A stretch of DNA of 57,288 nt from Bacteroidales bacterium (GCA_023664535.1 JAMPFJ010000020.1:1-57288), one strand, 5' to 3'. Positions 21,280 to 30,131 are shown, counted from the stretch's first letter. The notes: generated by a model not told the origin, from the sequence alone. A program made the numbers and translations.

Positions 21280-23577
21280 TTATTCCTCCGCTGCCGCCAT
21301 CAGATAAATCAATGGGGAATTCCAGTAAATCGTCACCTCGTTGCAGGAGAAGCTCTGGGCATTGTCCGCATAACATTTTGCCGCCGCCGTATTTAAAAAT
21401 ACCGCCTTGGCATAAGGGTCATCCAGATTACTGTCCGGTCCTCCTACCAGCATACCCGGCATACATTTTTCCAAAACCTGGGACGGTCTGTGATGAGGAT
21501 TTTCCGGGCAAAGCGTTCCGCTTCCGGTAATGAAGCAGTAACCGGTGGCATTTACCCCCATCAGATAATGCATATGGTATTTCGCATACTCCAGATACTC
21601 CGCATTCGGCGCAATATCATTGGCAAGAAGCATCAGCATTCCGCTGTTGGCAACCGCCATATTGGAGCCCCATTCGTATTTCTTTCCCCGGTCTACAAGA
21701 TACTCATTCTCTTTACTGTTCTCCAGCGCTTCATCCGCTGCCGCAACCAGCGCCTCCTGCACCTGTCCCCGGAGGTTACTGCTGTCCGTCAGCAGCAAAT
21801 CCGTAGTCAGTGCGGCATAGGCTCCATAAATGCCAACGTTCATCCAGCCCAGTCCAATCAACGCATCCTTCTCCGTAACAAGCTCCGCCATTGCTTCTTT
21901 ATAGGCATCTTCCTCCGTCGCCTTATATAACTCCGCCGCTGCCCAGAAGGTCTCGTCCGCAAAATTACCGTCGGGATACTCACCGGTGACAATCTCCTCC
22001 GGATTCTTAAAGCCTTTATCCTCCTGGTGGGCTTCCAGATATGTCCAGGCTTTCTTTGCCGCCTCCAGGCATTTACCGGCATAGGCAGAATCGCTATCCC
22101 GGTAAATACGGGACGCCATCGCCATTACCGCCGCAAAATCTCCGGTCGCCGTATTGGAAATCGGTGCGGCAATCAGTTCGTCCGTCTCGTCCTGCGGCAT
22201 AACCGTCTCCGGGAATACCGCACAGGTCACTTTATGATATACGCCGCCGCTGCTGTCCTGCATTTTCAACATCCAGTCCAGTTCATACTTCACTTCATCC
22301 AGTGCATCGCTGACTCCGTTTCCGCTTTCCGGAATCCCCATATCATCGGAAAAGGCATCCGGATTCTTCTCATATGCCATCAGCACATCCGCCACCGTTT
22401 TTGCGCCGGAAACCACATATCTCCCATAGTCTCCCGCATCATGCCATCCTCCCGACACATCAATCTTTGTTCCGCTTCCATAGACTGTCGCCTCTGCGGT
22501 ATGGCATTCCGGATGGGCATAATCCTTCGCATGCTCACTGTCAAGCTCTGTTCCGCAGCGCTGTAAATACAACATTTTTACCACGTTCTCAAATGTCTCG
22601 TCATAGACATCCTCCCCAATGGTAAAGGTAAAGGACTCCTCTCCCTTACCGCTGACCACCTTGTAGGTTCCTTCCTCCTTCACCTCGGAAAAATCACCGG
22701 TATTATTCCATTCATCCGCCACCACATTCAAATCCCGTTCCGTCAGTTCCCCCTCAAAAACCGTTTTATCGGTGTCGGCATTTACCACCTTAAATGTGGT
22801 ATCGTCCTTATCCAAATCAGAGAAAACGGCAATTTTTTTATCGTTTTTCCGGTAGCCAAGCTGATTTACCTTTACCTTCGGAACATAAACCGGGTCCGGG
22901 TCCTTAATCATATTCGTGTCATCCACCACGGTAAGGGAAAGGTTATCCAGCATAATGGAATGTTCTCCGACACTGTCCGCATCAATTCCCGCATCTGACA
23001 TAGAATGGACTAATCCCATATTAAAGCAAAGCCTCGGCGCCGGGTCGGTTTCCTCCTCCATCGTAAACTGGCCGGAGATATGCTGTACCTCCTCCGTCAC
23101 CTTTACCGTATCCATAATATAGGCATGGTAATCACCGCCGTTTACCTGGATTCTCCAGTCGACATCCCGCTCCAGCGTTCCCCGGATATCAAAGGAAAAT
23201 TCATACACGCCGCCCTGCCGGATGGCAAAGCCGTCATAATAAATCTGAACCCCATGCTCCACTCTGCCGATTTTGGCAATGTCCACCTGTAACTCTCCCT
23301 CATCATTTACCTCGGAAACCGCCTGTCCCCCGTTCGTATAGGTACTGAAGCTTCCGACGCCGTTGGAGAAATCGCCGTTACGAATCATGTTTCCCTGGCC
23401 ATAGGGAACATTTTCCTCCGTATCCTCCTCCGTGTCTGCTTCTTCATCCGCTGCTTCCGCCTCCGTCGTCGTTTCCTCTGTTGCCGGCTCCTCCTGCTTC
23501 TCTTCCCCGCAGCCTGCAAGCCCTAAGGTCATTGCCGCCACCAGAAGCAGCGCCGCCGCTTTTTTCCATCTTCTCAT
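21280..23577 (-). CDS. GH9 glycosidase lipoprotein (endoglucanase-like)
   Basis: The 765-residue protein has a lipoprotein signal with lipobox LAGC (Cys23), an acidic Glu/Thr-rich linker (about 24-60), a CBM4/9-like beta-sandwich (NMIRNGDFSNGVGSF onward, about 65-240), an Ig-like CelD_N domain (VKVNQLGYRKNDKKIAVFSD, about 250-340) and a GH9 (alpha/alpha)6 catalytic domain. Catalytic motifs are GGWHDAGDYGRY near residue 380, PHHRPS near 690, and NEVTIYWNSPL near 745 with the acid Glu. GH9 enzymes hydrolyse cellulose, xyloglucan-type or mixed-linkage beta-glucans. As a membrane lipoprotein it would act on the outer face on imported or nearby oligosaccharides. The frame is open upstream, but AAGGAGGAAG and the signal peptide set the ATG at 23575-23577. 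It lies oddly within a nucleic-acid metabolism operon. Confidence 0.92.
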   Translation of the reverse strand: MRRWKKAAALLLVAAMTLGLAGCGEEKQEEPATEETTTEAEAADEEADTEEDTEENVPYGQGNMIRNGDFSNGVGSFSTYTNGGQAVSEVNDEGELQVDIAKIGRVEHGVQIYYDGFAIRQGGVYEFSFDIRGTLERDVDWRIQVNGGDYHAYIMDTVKVTEEVQHISGQFTMEEETDPAPRLCFNMGLVHSMSDAGIDADSVGEHSIMLDNLSLTVVDDTNMIKDPDPVYVPKVKVNQLGYRKNDKKIAVFSDLDKDDTTFKVVNADTDKTVFEGELTERDLNVVADEWNNTGDFSEVKEEGTYKVVSGKGEESFTFTIGEDVYDETFENVVKMLYLQRCGTELDSEHAKDYAHPECHTAEATVYGSGTKIDVSGGWHDAGDYGRYVVSGAKTVADVLMAYEKNPDAFSDDMGIPESGNGVSDALDEVKYELDWMLKMQDSSGGVYHKVTCAVFPETVMPQDETDELIAAPISNTATGDFAAVMAMASRIYRDSDSAYAGKCLEAAKKAWTYLEAHQEDKGFKNPEEIVTGEYPDGNFADETFWAAAELYKATEEDAYKEAMAELVTEKDALIGLGWMNVGIYGAYAALTTDLLLTDSSNLRGQVQEALVAAADEALENSKENEYLVDRGKKYEWGSNMAVANSGMLMLLANDIAPNAEYLEYAKYHMHYLMGVNATGYCFITGSGTLCPENPHHRPSQVLEKCMPGMLVGGPDSNLDDPYAKAVFLNTAAAKCYADNAQSFSCNEVTIYWNSPLIYLMAAAEE

Positions 23578-23593
23578 CTCTTCTTCCTCCTTA

Positions 23594-24307
23594 TTATGTG
23601 TTTTTCGCTTCGGAAATAATTTCCACCGTTGCCGATGTACCCAGACGGTCCGCACCGGCATCCAGCATCGCCCTTGCCGCCGCCAGGTTCCGGATTCCCC
23701 CGGACGCTTTCACCCGCACCCTTTTCCGGGTAATTCCAGTTTCCTTTTCCATTGCCGTGGTTTTTGCATCCACCGTTTTTCTCATCAGCGCCACATCCTC
23801 CGCCACGGCCCCGCCGGTACTGAATCCGGTGGACGTCTTAACAAAATCCGCCCCTGCCTCCACGGCAGCTTCACACACCTTTATCTTCTCCTCTTCCGAC
23901 AGCAGGCAGGCTTCGATAATTACCTTAAGGATTACCTCCCTGCCCATGGTATTATTGGTGCAGACCTCTTTAACCTCTTCAATATCCTTTCTGACATACT
24001 CCCAGTCCGCATCCTTAACGGCTCCCAGGTTAACCACCATGTCAATCTCGGTGGCTCCATCCTCAATCGCCGTCAGTGCTTCCAGCTTCTTCGCCATCGT
24101 GCTCATCGCTCCCAGCGGAAAGCCTACCACCGTACAGACCCCGATATCCGTATCCGCCAGCAGCGCCGAAGCCTCCCTAATCCATGCACTGTTTACGCAC
24201 ACCGAAGCAAAACGGTACCGAATCGCTTCCCGGCAGATATTGTCCACTTCATCCCTCCCGGCATCCGCCCGCAGCAGGGTATGGTCAAAATATTTACAAA
24301 ACTCCAT
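23594..24307 (-). CDS. deoC: Deoxyribose-phosphate aldolase
   Basis: DeoC cleaves 2-deoxyribose-5-phosphate to glyceraldehyde-3-phosphate and acetaldehyde in deoxynucleoside catabolism. The 237-residue protein has DHTLLRADA at its start, VVGFPLGAM, EIDMVVNLG, KVIIEACLL, the Schiff-base lysine in DFVKTSTGF, and VKASGGIR with the second active-site lysine. The ATG follows GGAGGAAAG. It begins 24 nt after rnhA and ends 16 nt before the GH9 gene, so it is within the same operon. Together with rnhA and xth it makes a nucleic-acid breakdown and repair theme. Confidence 0.97.
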   Translation of the reverse strand: MEFCKYFDHTLLRADAGRDEVDNICREAIRYRFASVCVNSAWIREASALLADTDIGVCTVVGFPLGAMSTMAKKLEALTAIEDGATEIDMVVNLGAVKDADWEYVRKDIEEVKEVCTNNTMGREVILKVIIEACLLSEEEKIKVCEAAVEAGADFVKTSTGFSTGGAVAEDVALMRKTVDAKTTAMEKETGITRKRVRVKASGGIRNLAAARAMLDAGADRLGTSATVEIISEAKNT

Positions 24308-24331
24308 CTTTCCTCCGTCTCCTTTTTCCGC

Positions 24332-24976
24332 CTACAGTCCCAGCGCCTCTTTCGCCAGGCGGTCCGCCATCTCGTTATATTTCACTCCGGTATGGGCGGC
24401 TACCTTTTTAAAGGTTATCTCAATCGCTTTTCTTTTTTCTGCAATAAACGCCTGATACCGTTTCGTTCCGGGCTTATTCGCTTTCCAGCTTCCGTTCGCC
24501 CATTTTTCAATTCCCTCGTAGTCATAATAAATGGTCACTGCCCGATAGCCGTGCTCCAGCGCCCAGTTCACCGCACATTCGCTGCCGAGAATCTCCCCCG
24601 CCACGTTGCGCATCGTCACGTAGTCCTCCTCCTGTCCGCTTCCCTTTAACAGAATCTCCTCCTCCGGGAAAACAAGAACGCAGCCGTAGGCATAACGCAT
24701 TATGCCGTGCTCATAGCTTCCGTCCACATAAGCAACCAGATGGCTGTCCGTGCTGACCTGCCGGCTCTCCGCTTCCTCCTGCTTTGCCCTTTCTTCCTGC
24801 GGGAAGCCCGCTCCATCTTCTCCTGCCTTCCGGATAAAGTCTTCCGCCTCTGCTATCGTCCCGCATCCCTTGTATGCCGCCCCGGAAAACTGTTCTACCT
24901 GCGCCCTGCAATCCTCCCAGCTAAAATAAATTCCCGGTGTTCTCCCTCTGGCAACCGCATAATATTTCTTTCCCAT
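24332..24976 (-). CDS. rnhA: Ribonuclease HI with N-terminal hybrid-binding domain
   Basis: The 214-residue protein has an N-terminal viroplasmin/RNase H1-type hybrid-binding domain (KKYYAVARGRTPGIYFSWEDC, with KGCGTIAEAEDFI) over about residues 1-50, an acidic linker and a C-terminal RNase H domain. The four catalytic carboxylates are in AYVDGSYE, GSECAVNWAL, IYYDYEGIE and NEMADRLAKEAL. It removes RNA from RNA-DNA hybrids. It is the first gene of the rnhA-deoC-GH9-xth operon. A weak TTTACA-17-TAAACT promoter can be drawn about 50 nt upstream. The hybrid-binding domain is common in Firmicutes and eukaryotic RNase H1 but absent from E. coli RnhA. Confidence 0.93.
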   Translation of the reverse strand: MGKKYYAVARGRTPGIYFSWEDCRAQVEQFSGAAYKGCGTIAEAEDFIRKAGEDGAGFPQEERAKQEEAESRQVSTDSHLVAYVDGSYEHGIMRYAYGCVLVFPEEEILLKGSGQEEDYVTMRNVAGEILGSECAVNWALEHGYRAVTIYYDYEGIEKWANGSWKANKPGTKRYQAFIAEKRKAIEITFKKVAAHTGVKYNEMADRLAKEALGL

Positions 24977-25065
24977 CGCTCACTCCAAACCGTTTTTTCT
25001 TACATCTACCTTAGTTTTTTTAGTTTAACAATAAATGAGGGATTTGTAAATAAAAAGTATGCATC

Positions 25066-25260
25066 TAAAAAAGAACCGCTGCGCCTTTGCACAGCAGTCC
25101 CGCTTAAAACATTATATTCCTGCCTGAAATATTCTGCCATCTGTTTTTCAACTTTCCACATATGGGACGCCTGATGAATCAGAACTACAAAAGGGGGAGG
25201 GGGTAATTCCAATCACCAACGTCCCATGTCCCAAAAGGGTGAGGAAAAATTTTCCTCAAG
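25066..25260 (-). ncRNA. Candidate structured small RNA with terminator
   Basis: In the 470-nt gap between rnhA and the AraC gene the minus strand has a strong long hairpin: ATGGGACG (25220-25227) pairs with CGTCCCAT (25162-25169), and the stem continues inward as TGGTGA with TCATCA. A second hairpin (GCTGTGC, AAAG, GCGCAGC; 25078-25095) followed by TTTTTT is a convincing terminator. No minus-strand gene lies upstream, so this terminator needs a transcript of its own. The 5' end near 25260 is a guess and I found no strong promoter. No known RNA family was recognised. A 68-codon open frame overlaps it but lacks a ribosome site. Confidence 0.5.
25240..25258. promoter_or_regulatory. Perfect 19-bp palindrome
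   Basis: TGAGGAAAA and TTTTCCTCA flank one central A. It lies about 25 bp upstream of the araC-type gene's -35 box and at the 5' end of the RNA candidate, so it may be an operator or an RNA stem. Confidence 0.5.
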
Positions 25261-25280
25261 AGTAAAATACTAGGATTTTC

Positions 25281-25309
25281 TTGTATTTTCTATCACTTTT
25301 AAGTATAAT
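25281..25309 (+). promoter_or_regulatory. Promoter of the AraC-type regulator
   Basis: TTGTAT (25281-25286), a 17-nt spacer and a perfect TATAAT (25304-25309). Initiation near 25316 gives a leader of about 130 nt before the ATG at 25449. Confidence 0.75.
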
Positions 25310-25448
25310 TATATAACAATATTGCATTTTTCAGCACCAAAAAGAATACAATTCGGAATTTAGACGAACTACAGGCGGATAAACGACAGCCGCCTCTTTA
25401 AGCAAATGCCGCATGGCAAATTTACTTACGCTAAACGGAGGTACCCTT

Positions 25449-26390
25449 ATGGACGAAAAAGCAATGATGATTAACGATAACCTGTTGGAAACCATTGAGT
25501 ACAACTCGCCTACCACACAGATTAAGGCATCCTATGTGCATCTGTCCGACATGTCGAACGGAATTACACCCTGCCACTGGCACAATGAGCTGGAATGCAT
25601 TGTGATGCTGAAAGGTACACTGAACTACTATGTCAACAACAAGGCCTACTTTCTGAAAGAAGGCGACGGTATGATTGTCAATACAAACCGTCTTCATTTA
25701 TGCGGTCCCACTTCCGCCTTCGACAATACGGAAAACCTTCAGGAGGCTGGACTCTGCGGGGAAGAGGATTTCTACTATGCAGTTTTGCTGCTGCATCCCG
25801 ACACCTTAAGATTCAACCGTAAAATGGAGGAACGCTATATCAATCCCCTGCTTTTCGATACGCACAGCGACGTGATTTTCTTAAACCACAGCCAAAGCTG
25901 GCACGGCGACGCCATTCATGCCATTTGGGATATTTTTCATGCCGTGATAGACAAAATTCCCTGCTTTGAGCTTATTGCCCAGAGTAAATTTTTCTATCTC
26001 TGGAGCATCCTTTACCAGAACACGATTGTGAAAAACGGCTATGAGTTTGCCGACACCGACCCGATGAGCCCGCTGAAAACCATGATTTCCTATATTCAAA
26101 ACAACTACCAGGATAAGATTACGCTGGGGGATGTAGCCGGGGCGGGAATGATGTGTCAGTCCAAATGCTGCCGGCTGTTCCGGGAAGCACTGAAACAGTC
26201 GCCCATTGAATATCTGCAAAATTACCGTATTCAGCGGGGAATCTACCTGTTGGACCACACGAAGATGAGCATTACCGAAATTGCGCTGGAATGCGGTTTC
26301 CACGGTGCCAGTTATTTTACCGAAACCTTCCGGAAAATCAACGGCATTACGCCAAAGGATTACCGGAAACAGGCGGAGGCCCCGCTATAA
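25449..26390 (+). CDS. AraC-family transcriptional regulator
   Basis: This 313-residue regulator has an N-terminal cupin-like sensing domain (HWHNELECIVMLKG, then LKEGDGMIVNTNRLH with the usual His/Glu pattern), a middle region, and two C-terminal helix-turn-helix motifs from about residue 205 (KITLGDVAGAGMMCQSKCCRLFR, then SITEIALECGFHGASYFTETFRK). The ending NGITPKDYRKQ is canonical. Proteins like this often control sugar-use genes. An upstream in-frame ATG exists at 25413, but GGAGGT 6 nt before the ATG at 25449 makes the latter the likely start. No obvious target operon adjoins it; the GH9 operon 0.5 kb away on the other strand is a candidate target by position only. Confidence 0.93.
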   Translation: MDEKAMMINDNLLETIEYNSPTTQIKASYVHLSDMSNGITPCHWHNELECIVMLKGTLNYYVNNKAYFLKEGDGMIVNTNRLHLCGPTSAFDNTENLQEAGLCGEEDFYYAVLLLHPDTLRFNRKMEERYINPLLFDTHSDVIFLNHSQSWHGDAIHAIWDIFHAVIDKIPCFELIAQSKFFYLWSILYQNTIVKNGYEFADTDPMSPLKTMISYIQNNYQDKITLGDVAGAGMMCQSKCCRLFREALKQSPIEYLQNYRIQRGIYLLDHTKMSITEIALECGFHGASYFTETFRKINGITPKDYRKQAEAPL

Positions 26391-26428
26391 AACGGGTTCT
26401 CCGCCAATACCGGCGTTCCTTGCTGCCG

Positions 26429-26785
26429 TCAGTGCTTCGCCCGGACCGCCTCCCACTCCTCATATCTTGCTTCATACTGCTCGTTCAGCCAGTCAATCAT
26501 CTGCTCCTTCCCCTCCGGATTAAAGGGAAAGGTCTTTGTCGTTTTCTGTTCCTCCGGCGTAGCCTCGTAGCAAAAGGGCTCCGGCCATATCGTCGCCTCA
26601 AACACCGCATCTCCCTTTTTTTCCTCCGGCATTAACGCAACGTCCTCCATCGGATTTCTCGCCAGACGGAAGCGCATTCCCCTGTGGCTTCCCAGATACG
26701 GCTGCCCGTGTTCATAGTAAGTAATCCCGTAAGAATCCCTGTTCTCGATTTTTTTTATCGTATTGTCTTCCATCACACACCACAT
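26429..26785 (-). CDS. Small protein of unknown function
   Basis: This protein of about 118 residues was not recognised. It begins MWCVMEDNTIKKIENRDSYG and is rich in aromatic and charged residues, with a Pro-rich middle (WPEPFCYEATPEE) and a helical acidic C-terminus. No membrane segment or signal peptide is seen, so it is probably cytoplasmic. The start is uncertain: TTG at 26794 is 6 nt after GGTG, ATG at 26785 is used here, and ATG at 26773 is also in frame. It starts about 18 nt after the membrane coiled-coil gene and so is probably the last gene of the five-gene operon. It converges on the AraC gene. Confidence 0.7.
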   Translation of the reverse strand: MWCVMEDNTIKKIENRDSYGITYYEHGQPYLGSHRGMRFRLARNPMEDVALMPEEKKGDAVFEATIWPEPFCYEATPEEQKTTKTFPFNPEGKEQMIDWLNEQYEARYEEWEAVRAKH

Positions 26786-26803
26786 TTCATCCAATCATCA
26801 CCG

Positions 26804-27976
26804 CTAAATATTGATATGGTAAATTTCCAGTTCTTTCTTTACCTGTTCCCGCAGCTCCGGGTTTTCCTTAAGCATCTGCCGGATATCCTTAAGCCCCGCT
26901 AACCGCAGCTCTTCGTTATAGGCAATCTGTTCCCTTAGCTTCTGCCTTCTGACATTCAGCGAGTGCTTTACCTCCACCATTTCCCGGTTGTCAATCAGCG
27001 CCAGGGACTGCTTTGTCCAGATATCCGGGTCCTTCACTCCATAAGCAAACAGCAGCTTGGAAAGCGCATCGGAAAGCTCCCGTAAATCACCGGCGGTTCT
27101 CTGGAACTTCCGCACCTCGTCTACCATAATCAGATACTGCTCATAGAGATATTCCAGCTCCCGCAGGCTTTTGATATTGTACTTTTCATACAGATAATCC
27201 AGCATGGAGGTATTGTTGATATATTTGATTTTCACCTTGTTCATCAGGTTAATCGCCCGGTTTTCTTTCTTTTCCGAAAGCTTAAACTCATAGGACAGGT
27301 TCCGGTAGGTCACAACGGAGAGCGCCGCCATACCCGCAACCACCAGCATAATCAGCAAAATTGGCGTCAGCAGACGGTTATGGGTAAGGATTCCCACAAT
27401 AATCAGGGTCAGAACCAGCAGCGACGACACCGTTCCGAAGACCAGCAGAAACATCCGCAGCCTCCTCTGCCGTTCCCCGATTGCCTCCTGCAGATATTCC
27501 TGCGTATTTTTCTCTGCCTCCAGATGCTTCATGTCCCGCTTAATCTTCATGTCCATATCTTCCAAGTCCTTAAGCTGTCCCATGATTTCCGTAAGATTTT
27601 TTTCCATCCCCTGTATCATCCGGAAATTCTCGTCACTGATACGGTCGTCCGAGTGCAGAAATTCAGAGGTCTCATTTTCCAGCATGGCAATCTTTTTGGC
27701 GACCTCCATAATTTCCGTTCTGACCTCTGTCGGCAGCTCTTCAATGGTCTGAATATCCGTAAAATATGAGGTCACCATCTCATATTCCACCCGCAAATCT
27801 TCCATTTGGTAAGTGGCGTCCACAATCTGGTCACATTTAAAGACAATGTCATCTTTATCTTCCCCGTTTTTCCGCTCCTGCTTTGCCAGAAAGCTGTCGA
27901 TGCTCTCATAGGCAAACGCTTCTTCTGTGACCTCTGTTTTGGTAAAGATATCCTTTACTGTATTCAATAAACCCAT
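26804..27976 (-). CDS. Membrane-anchored coiled-coil protein of the DUF5716/5717 operon
   Basis: The 390-residue protein has a long acidic N-terminal helical region (about 30-185) predicted as coiled coil, two adjacent membrane segments at about 190-213 and 217-240 (LLVFGTVSSLLVLTLIIVG, then LLTPILLIMLVVAGMAALSV), and a basic helical C-terminal half (about 250-390). This hairpin anchor would leave both halves on the same side, presumably the cytoplasm. The start is ATG 27974-27976 behind AGGGAG, 26 nt after the previous stop; an in-frame TTG at 28006 is less likely. I recognise no enzyme motif. By context it may tether the ATPase-like and TPR-like partners to the membrane. Confidence 0.85.
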   Translation of the reverse strand: MGLLNTVKDIFTKTEVTEEAFAYESIDSFLAKQERKNGEDKDDIVFKCDQIVDATYQMEDLRVEYEMVTSYFTDIQTIEELPTEVRTEIMEVAKKIAMLENETSEFLHSDDRISDENFRMIQGMEKNLTEIMGQLKDLEDMDMKIKRDMKHLEAEKNTQEYLQEAIGERQRRLRMFLLVFGTVSSLLVLTLIIVGILTHNRLLTPILLIMLVVAGMAALSVVTYRNLSYEFKLSEKKENRAINLMNKVKIKYINNTSMLDYLYEKYNIKSLRELEYLYEQYLIMVDEVRKFQRTAGDLRELSDALSKLLFAYGVKDPDIWTKQSLALIDNREMVEVKHSLNVRRQKLREQIAYNEELRLAGLKDIRQMLKENPELREQVKKELEIYHINI

Positions 27977-28002
27977 TTGTCTGCTCCCTGTTTCCTTTTT
28001 TA

Positions 28003-28836
28003 TCAAACCGTCTGTTCACGAAATTCCGCTTTCAAATCTTCAATTACCTTATCCATCCGCTGATGAAAATCCGTCAGGTTATTTTTCTCATAGTGGAATA
28101 TTGCTTTTTCCATGCGATGATATATCGGCGAACCGGTTACGTCCTTTTCCGCATCCTTAATCGCATCATATATGGTACCTACCATACCCTGCGCACCATA
28201 AAATTTCGCCACAGCTTCCACCTCCGAGGGCTCCTTTACCGTCGCCATAAGCAAAAGATATTCATAAAGGGAGCCGGCATTTTTTGTCAGCTTATAGGAC
28301 TTAAGATAGGATTCCATCGCTGCTTCCAGTTCAAAGTTATTCGCCATGGCAACCGCCCGGTTATGATAAATCGCCCCCAGCAGCTTTTCATTCTGCATTT
28401 TCGGATACTGCTCCAATATCTCATCATAAATTGCCGCCGCTTTCAGATATTTGCGGTAGCGCAGAAACCCGTCTCCCTGCAGCTTTCTGAACTGTGGTGC
28501 GGAAAGCCCTTTCATCCGCTCCATCTGTAAAATAAACTCCTTTACCTCCGGAATGGTATAGAACTCTTTATACGTCAGTATCGTGGTCAGCAAATCCGTT
28601 AAATCCGTCGTCTCCTTTTCCCTGATTACCTTAAGCTTTCCGGCAAGCTCCGGAAGCCCCAGCTCATGCTCAATCCAGTTAAACATCGGCGTCCCGATAT
28701 ATTCCTCCGAAATCAGCGCAATATTGTTATAGAGATAAAAACAGAGCTCCTCATAGGAAAATACCTCTATCTTCGTATTCGGAAAAATATAGGAAGCTTT
28801 CGCCGGTTTTGTCTCACATAATATTACTCTGCCCAT
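28003..28836 (-). CDS. TPR-like helical repeat protein
   Basis: This 277-residue protein is mostly alpha-helical. Residues about 125-215 contain TPR-like helix pairs: GDGFLRYRKYLKAAAIYDEI, LGAIYHNRAVAMANNFELEA and YLKSYKLTKNAGSLYEYLLL. The N-terminal part (about 1-60: VILCETKPAKASYIF, SYEELCFYLYNNIALI) looks like a separate small domain. TPR repeats usually bind peptides or partner proteins. The ATG at 28834-28836 has GGAGAGGG upstream and is 26 nt past the Hsp70-like gene; an in-frame TTG overlapping the previous stop is less likely. Its presence next to an Hsp70-fold protein suggests a co-chaperone-like or scaffold role, which is inference. Confidence 0.85.
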   Translation of the reverse strand: MGRVILCETKPAKASYIFPNTKIEVFSYEELCFYLYNNIALISEEYIGTPMFNWIEHELGLPELAGKLKVIREKETTDLTDLLTTILTYKEFYTIPEVKEFILQMERMKGLSAPQFRKLQGDGFLRYRKYLKAAAIYDEILEQYPKMQNEKLLGAIYHNRAVAMANNFELEAAMESYLKSYKLTKNAGSLYEYLLLMATVKEPSEVEAVAKFYGAQGMVGTIYDAIKDAEKDVTGSPIYHRMEKAIFHYEKNNLTDFHQRMDKVIEDLKAEFREQTV

Positions 28837-28862
28837 CTGATTCCCTCTCCTTATCTTTGTTA

Positions 28863-30131
28863 TCAATCACCCGTTTCACCGAAAATCCATTCTTTCCGGT
28901 AAATCTTATTCGTGGTGGGATAAATTTTCCCAAAGCCCATGTCGCGGATTACAATCGCCCCCCGCCTTTCGTCATACATCTCCACATAGAGGGACAGCTT
29001 TGTGGTTTTCGGCGGTCGCTTCGGCAAACCGTGAATTTCAATAATCTCCCGCTGTATTTCCCTGGTCAACTTATCCCGGTAAATGATATCCAGCCGGTTG
29101 GTTCCGTCCAGAAACAGGGTGATTCCTCCTTTCATGTTATACCACTCTTTTCCGCCGACAGCGATGGGGCAAAACTGGTTTCTTCCCTCCATATCGCCGA
29201 TATTGATGCCGATATCAAAGGGAATACTGTCCCCGGTACAAAGAATACAATCCTTTCCCGCCTCAAAGGCTCCCCATCTGGCATGATAGCAGGCGCCCTT
29301 TGTATAAATATTCTGTCCCATGAACACCCTCCGTCCGTCGCAGAGTACCTTTGTCGCCTCTTCAATCCATTTATCATTAAAGCCCGGACCAGTGAGATAT
29401 ACCGTGGAAATATAAGTTTCCCTCATTTTTTCCTTTGCTATTCCGGCAAAGTACCTGTCTAACTCCTCCACATCCTCAAAGAGCATGGAATAAGCCATTT
29501 CCTGCCTTAAATCCTGATGTCCGATAGAAAAAATCACGGTATTCCCCTGATGCTTCTTGTCTATCCGATAGTATTCCATCCCCTCCGTTCCGTATTCAAA
29601 CATGGATACACTGTTTGTCCGAAGCTTTTCATCCTGATTCATCACGTATTGGAAAAATGCATTTTCATGACCCATGATGTAGAAAGCATCCTGTGTAAGC
29701 CCCAGCTCCTCCCTTAATCTTCCCAGCGTCTGATACACCTTCGGATGGTACTGCTCCAACGTAACGGTCAGCCTGCACAGCTGATATTCCGCCGAGCGGG
29801 CAAGAAATTCCTCCACATGGCTCCTCAACAGAATCAGCAGCAAATCCTCATAGCGGTAATCCTTTCCGTCCACAACCACACATGCCGTGGAATCAATATT
29901 TCCCACAACATCCTCTACAATGGTTCCCTCTTTCTGGAAGCGGACTGTACTGACACTGTTTCCCACATACCATTTTTTCTCTTCCCCGGAATAAAACATG
30001 ACGTTAGGAAGCTGATAGGTCTCCGCATTATTCAACTGATAAATGGATTCCGGTTCCTGTTTATCCTCCCGGAAATAACTAAGCTGTATATTTTTCCTGC
30101 ATAAATCAAGACCTAAATATATCTCCTTCAT
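28863..30131 (-). CDS. Hsp70/actin-fold ATPase-like protein (DUF5716-like)
   Basis: The 422-residue protein shows a divergent actin/Hsp70 nucleotide-binding pattern: a phosphate-1-like strand YLGLDLCRKN (residues 5-14), a phosphate-2-like segment SMFEYGTEGMEYY (near 171-184), and an adenosine-binding-like segment VYLTGPGFND (near 243-252) followed by TKGACYHARWG (near 272-282), which matches the GAA(I/V)xA helix of Hsp70s. The phosphate-1 loop has CRKN where DnaK has GTTN, so catalysis is doubtful. There is no peptide-binding domain; a beta-rich C-terminal part (about 300-422) follows. I recall this family as DUF5716, conserved in Lachnospiraceae with DUF5717; not verified. It starts 13 nt after the giant scaffold gene. 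Confidence 0.8.
   Translation of the reverse strand: MKEIYLGLDLCRKNIQLSYFREDKQEPESIYQLNNAETYQLPNVMFYSGEEKKWYVGNSVSTVRFQKEGTIVEDVVGNIDSTACVVVDGKDYRYEDLLLILLRSHVEEFLARSAEYQLCRLTVTLEQYHPKVYQTLGRLREELGLTQDAFYIMGHENAFFQYVMNQDEKLRTNSVSMFEYGTEGMEYYRIDKKHQGNTVIFSIGHQDLRQEMAYSMLFEDVEELDRYFAGIAKEKMRETYISTVYLTGPGFNDKWIEEATKVLCDGRRVFMGQNIYTKGACYHARWGAFEAGKDCILCTGDSIPFDIGINIGDMEGRNQFCPIAVGGKEWYNMKGGITLFLDGTNRLDIIYRDKLTREIQREIIEIHGLPKRPPKTTKLSLYVEMYDERRGAIVIRDMGFGKIYPTTNKIYRKEWIFGETGD

Noticed and set aside
23432..24649. Open frame of 405 codons on the plus strand across the GH9 start and deoC
   Set aside because: It is antisense to two clearly identified genes, has no ribosome site and shows a biased composition (Ser, Arg, His, Pro) typical of complementary-strand shadows.
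25006..25212. Minus-strand frame of 68 codons in the rnhA-araC gap
   Set aside because: It overlaps the hairpins and terminator of the RNA candidate, lacks a ribosome site and resembles no known protein.
25413..25448. Upstream ATG for the AraC-type regulator
   Set aside because: The 12 extra codons include the GGAGGT that serves the downstream ATG, and no ribosome site precedes the earlier ATG.
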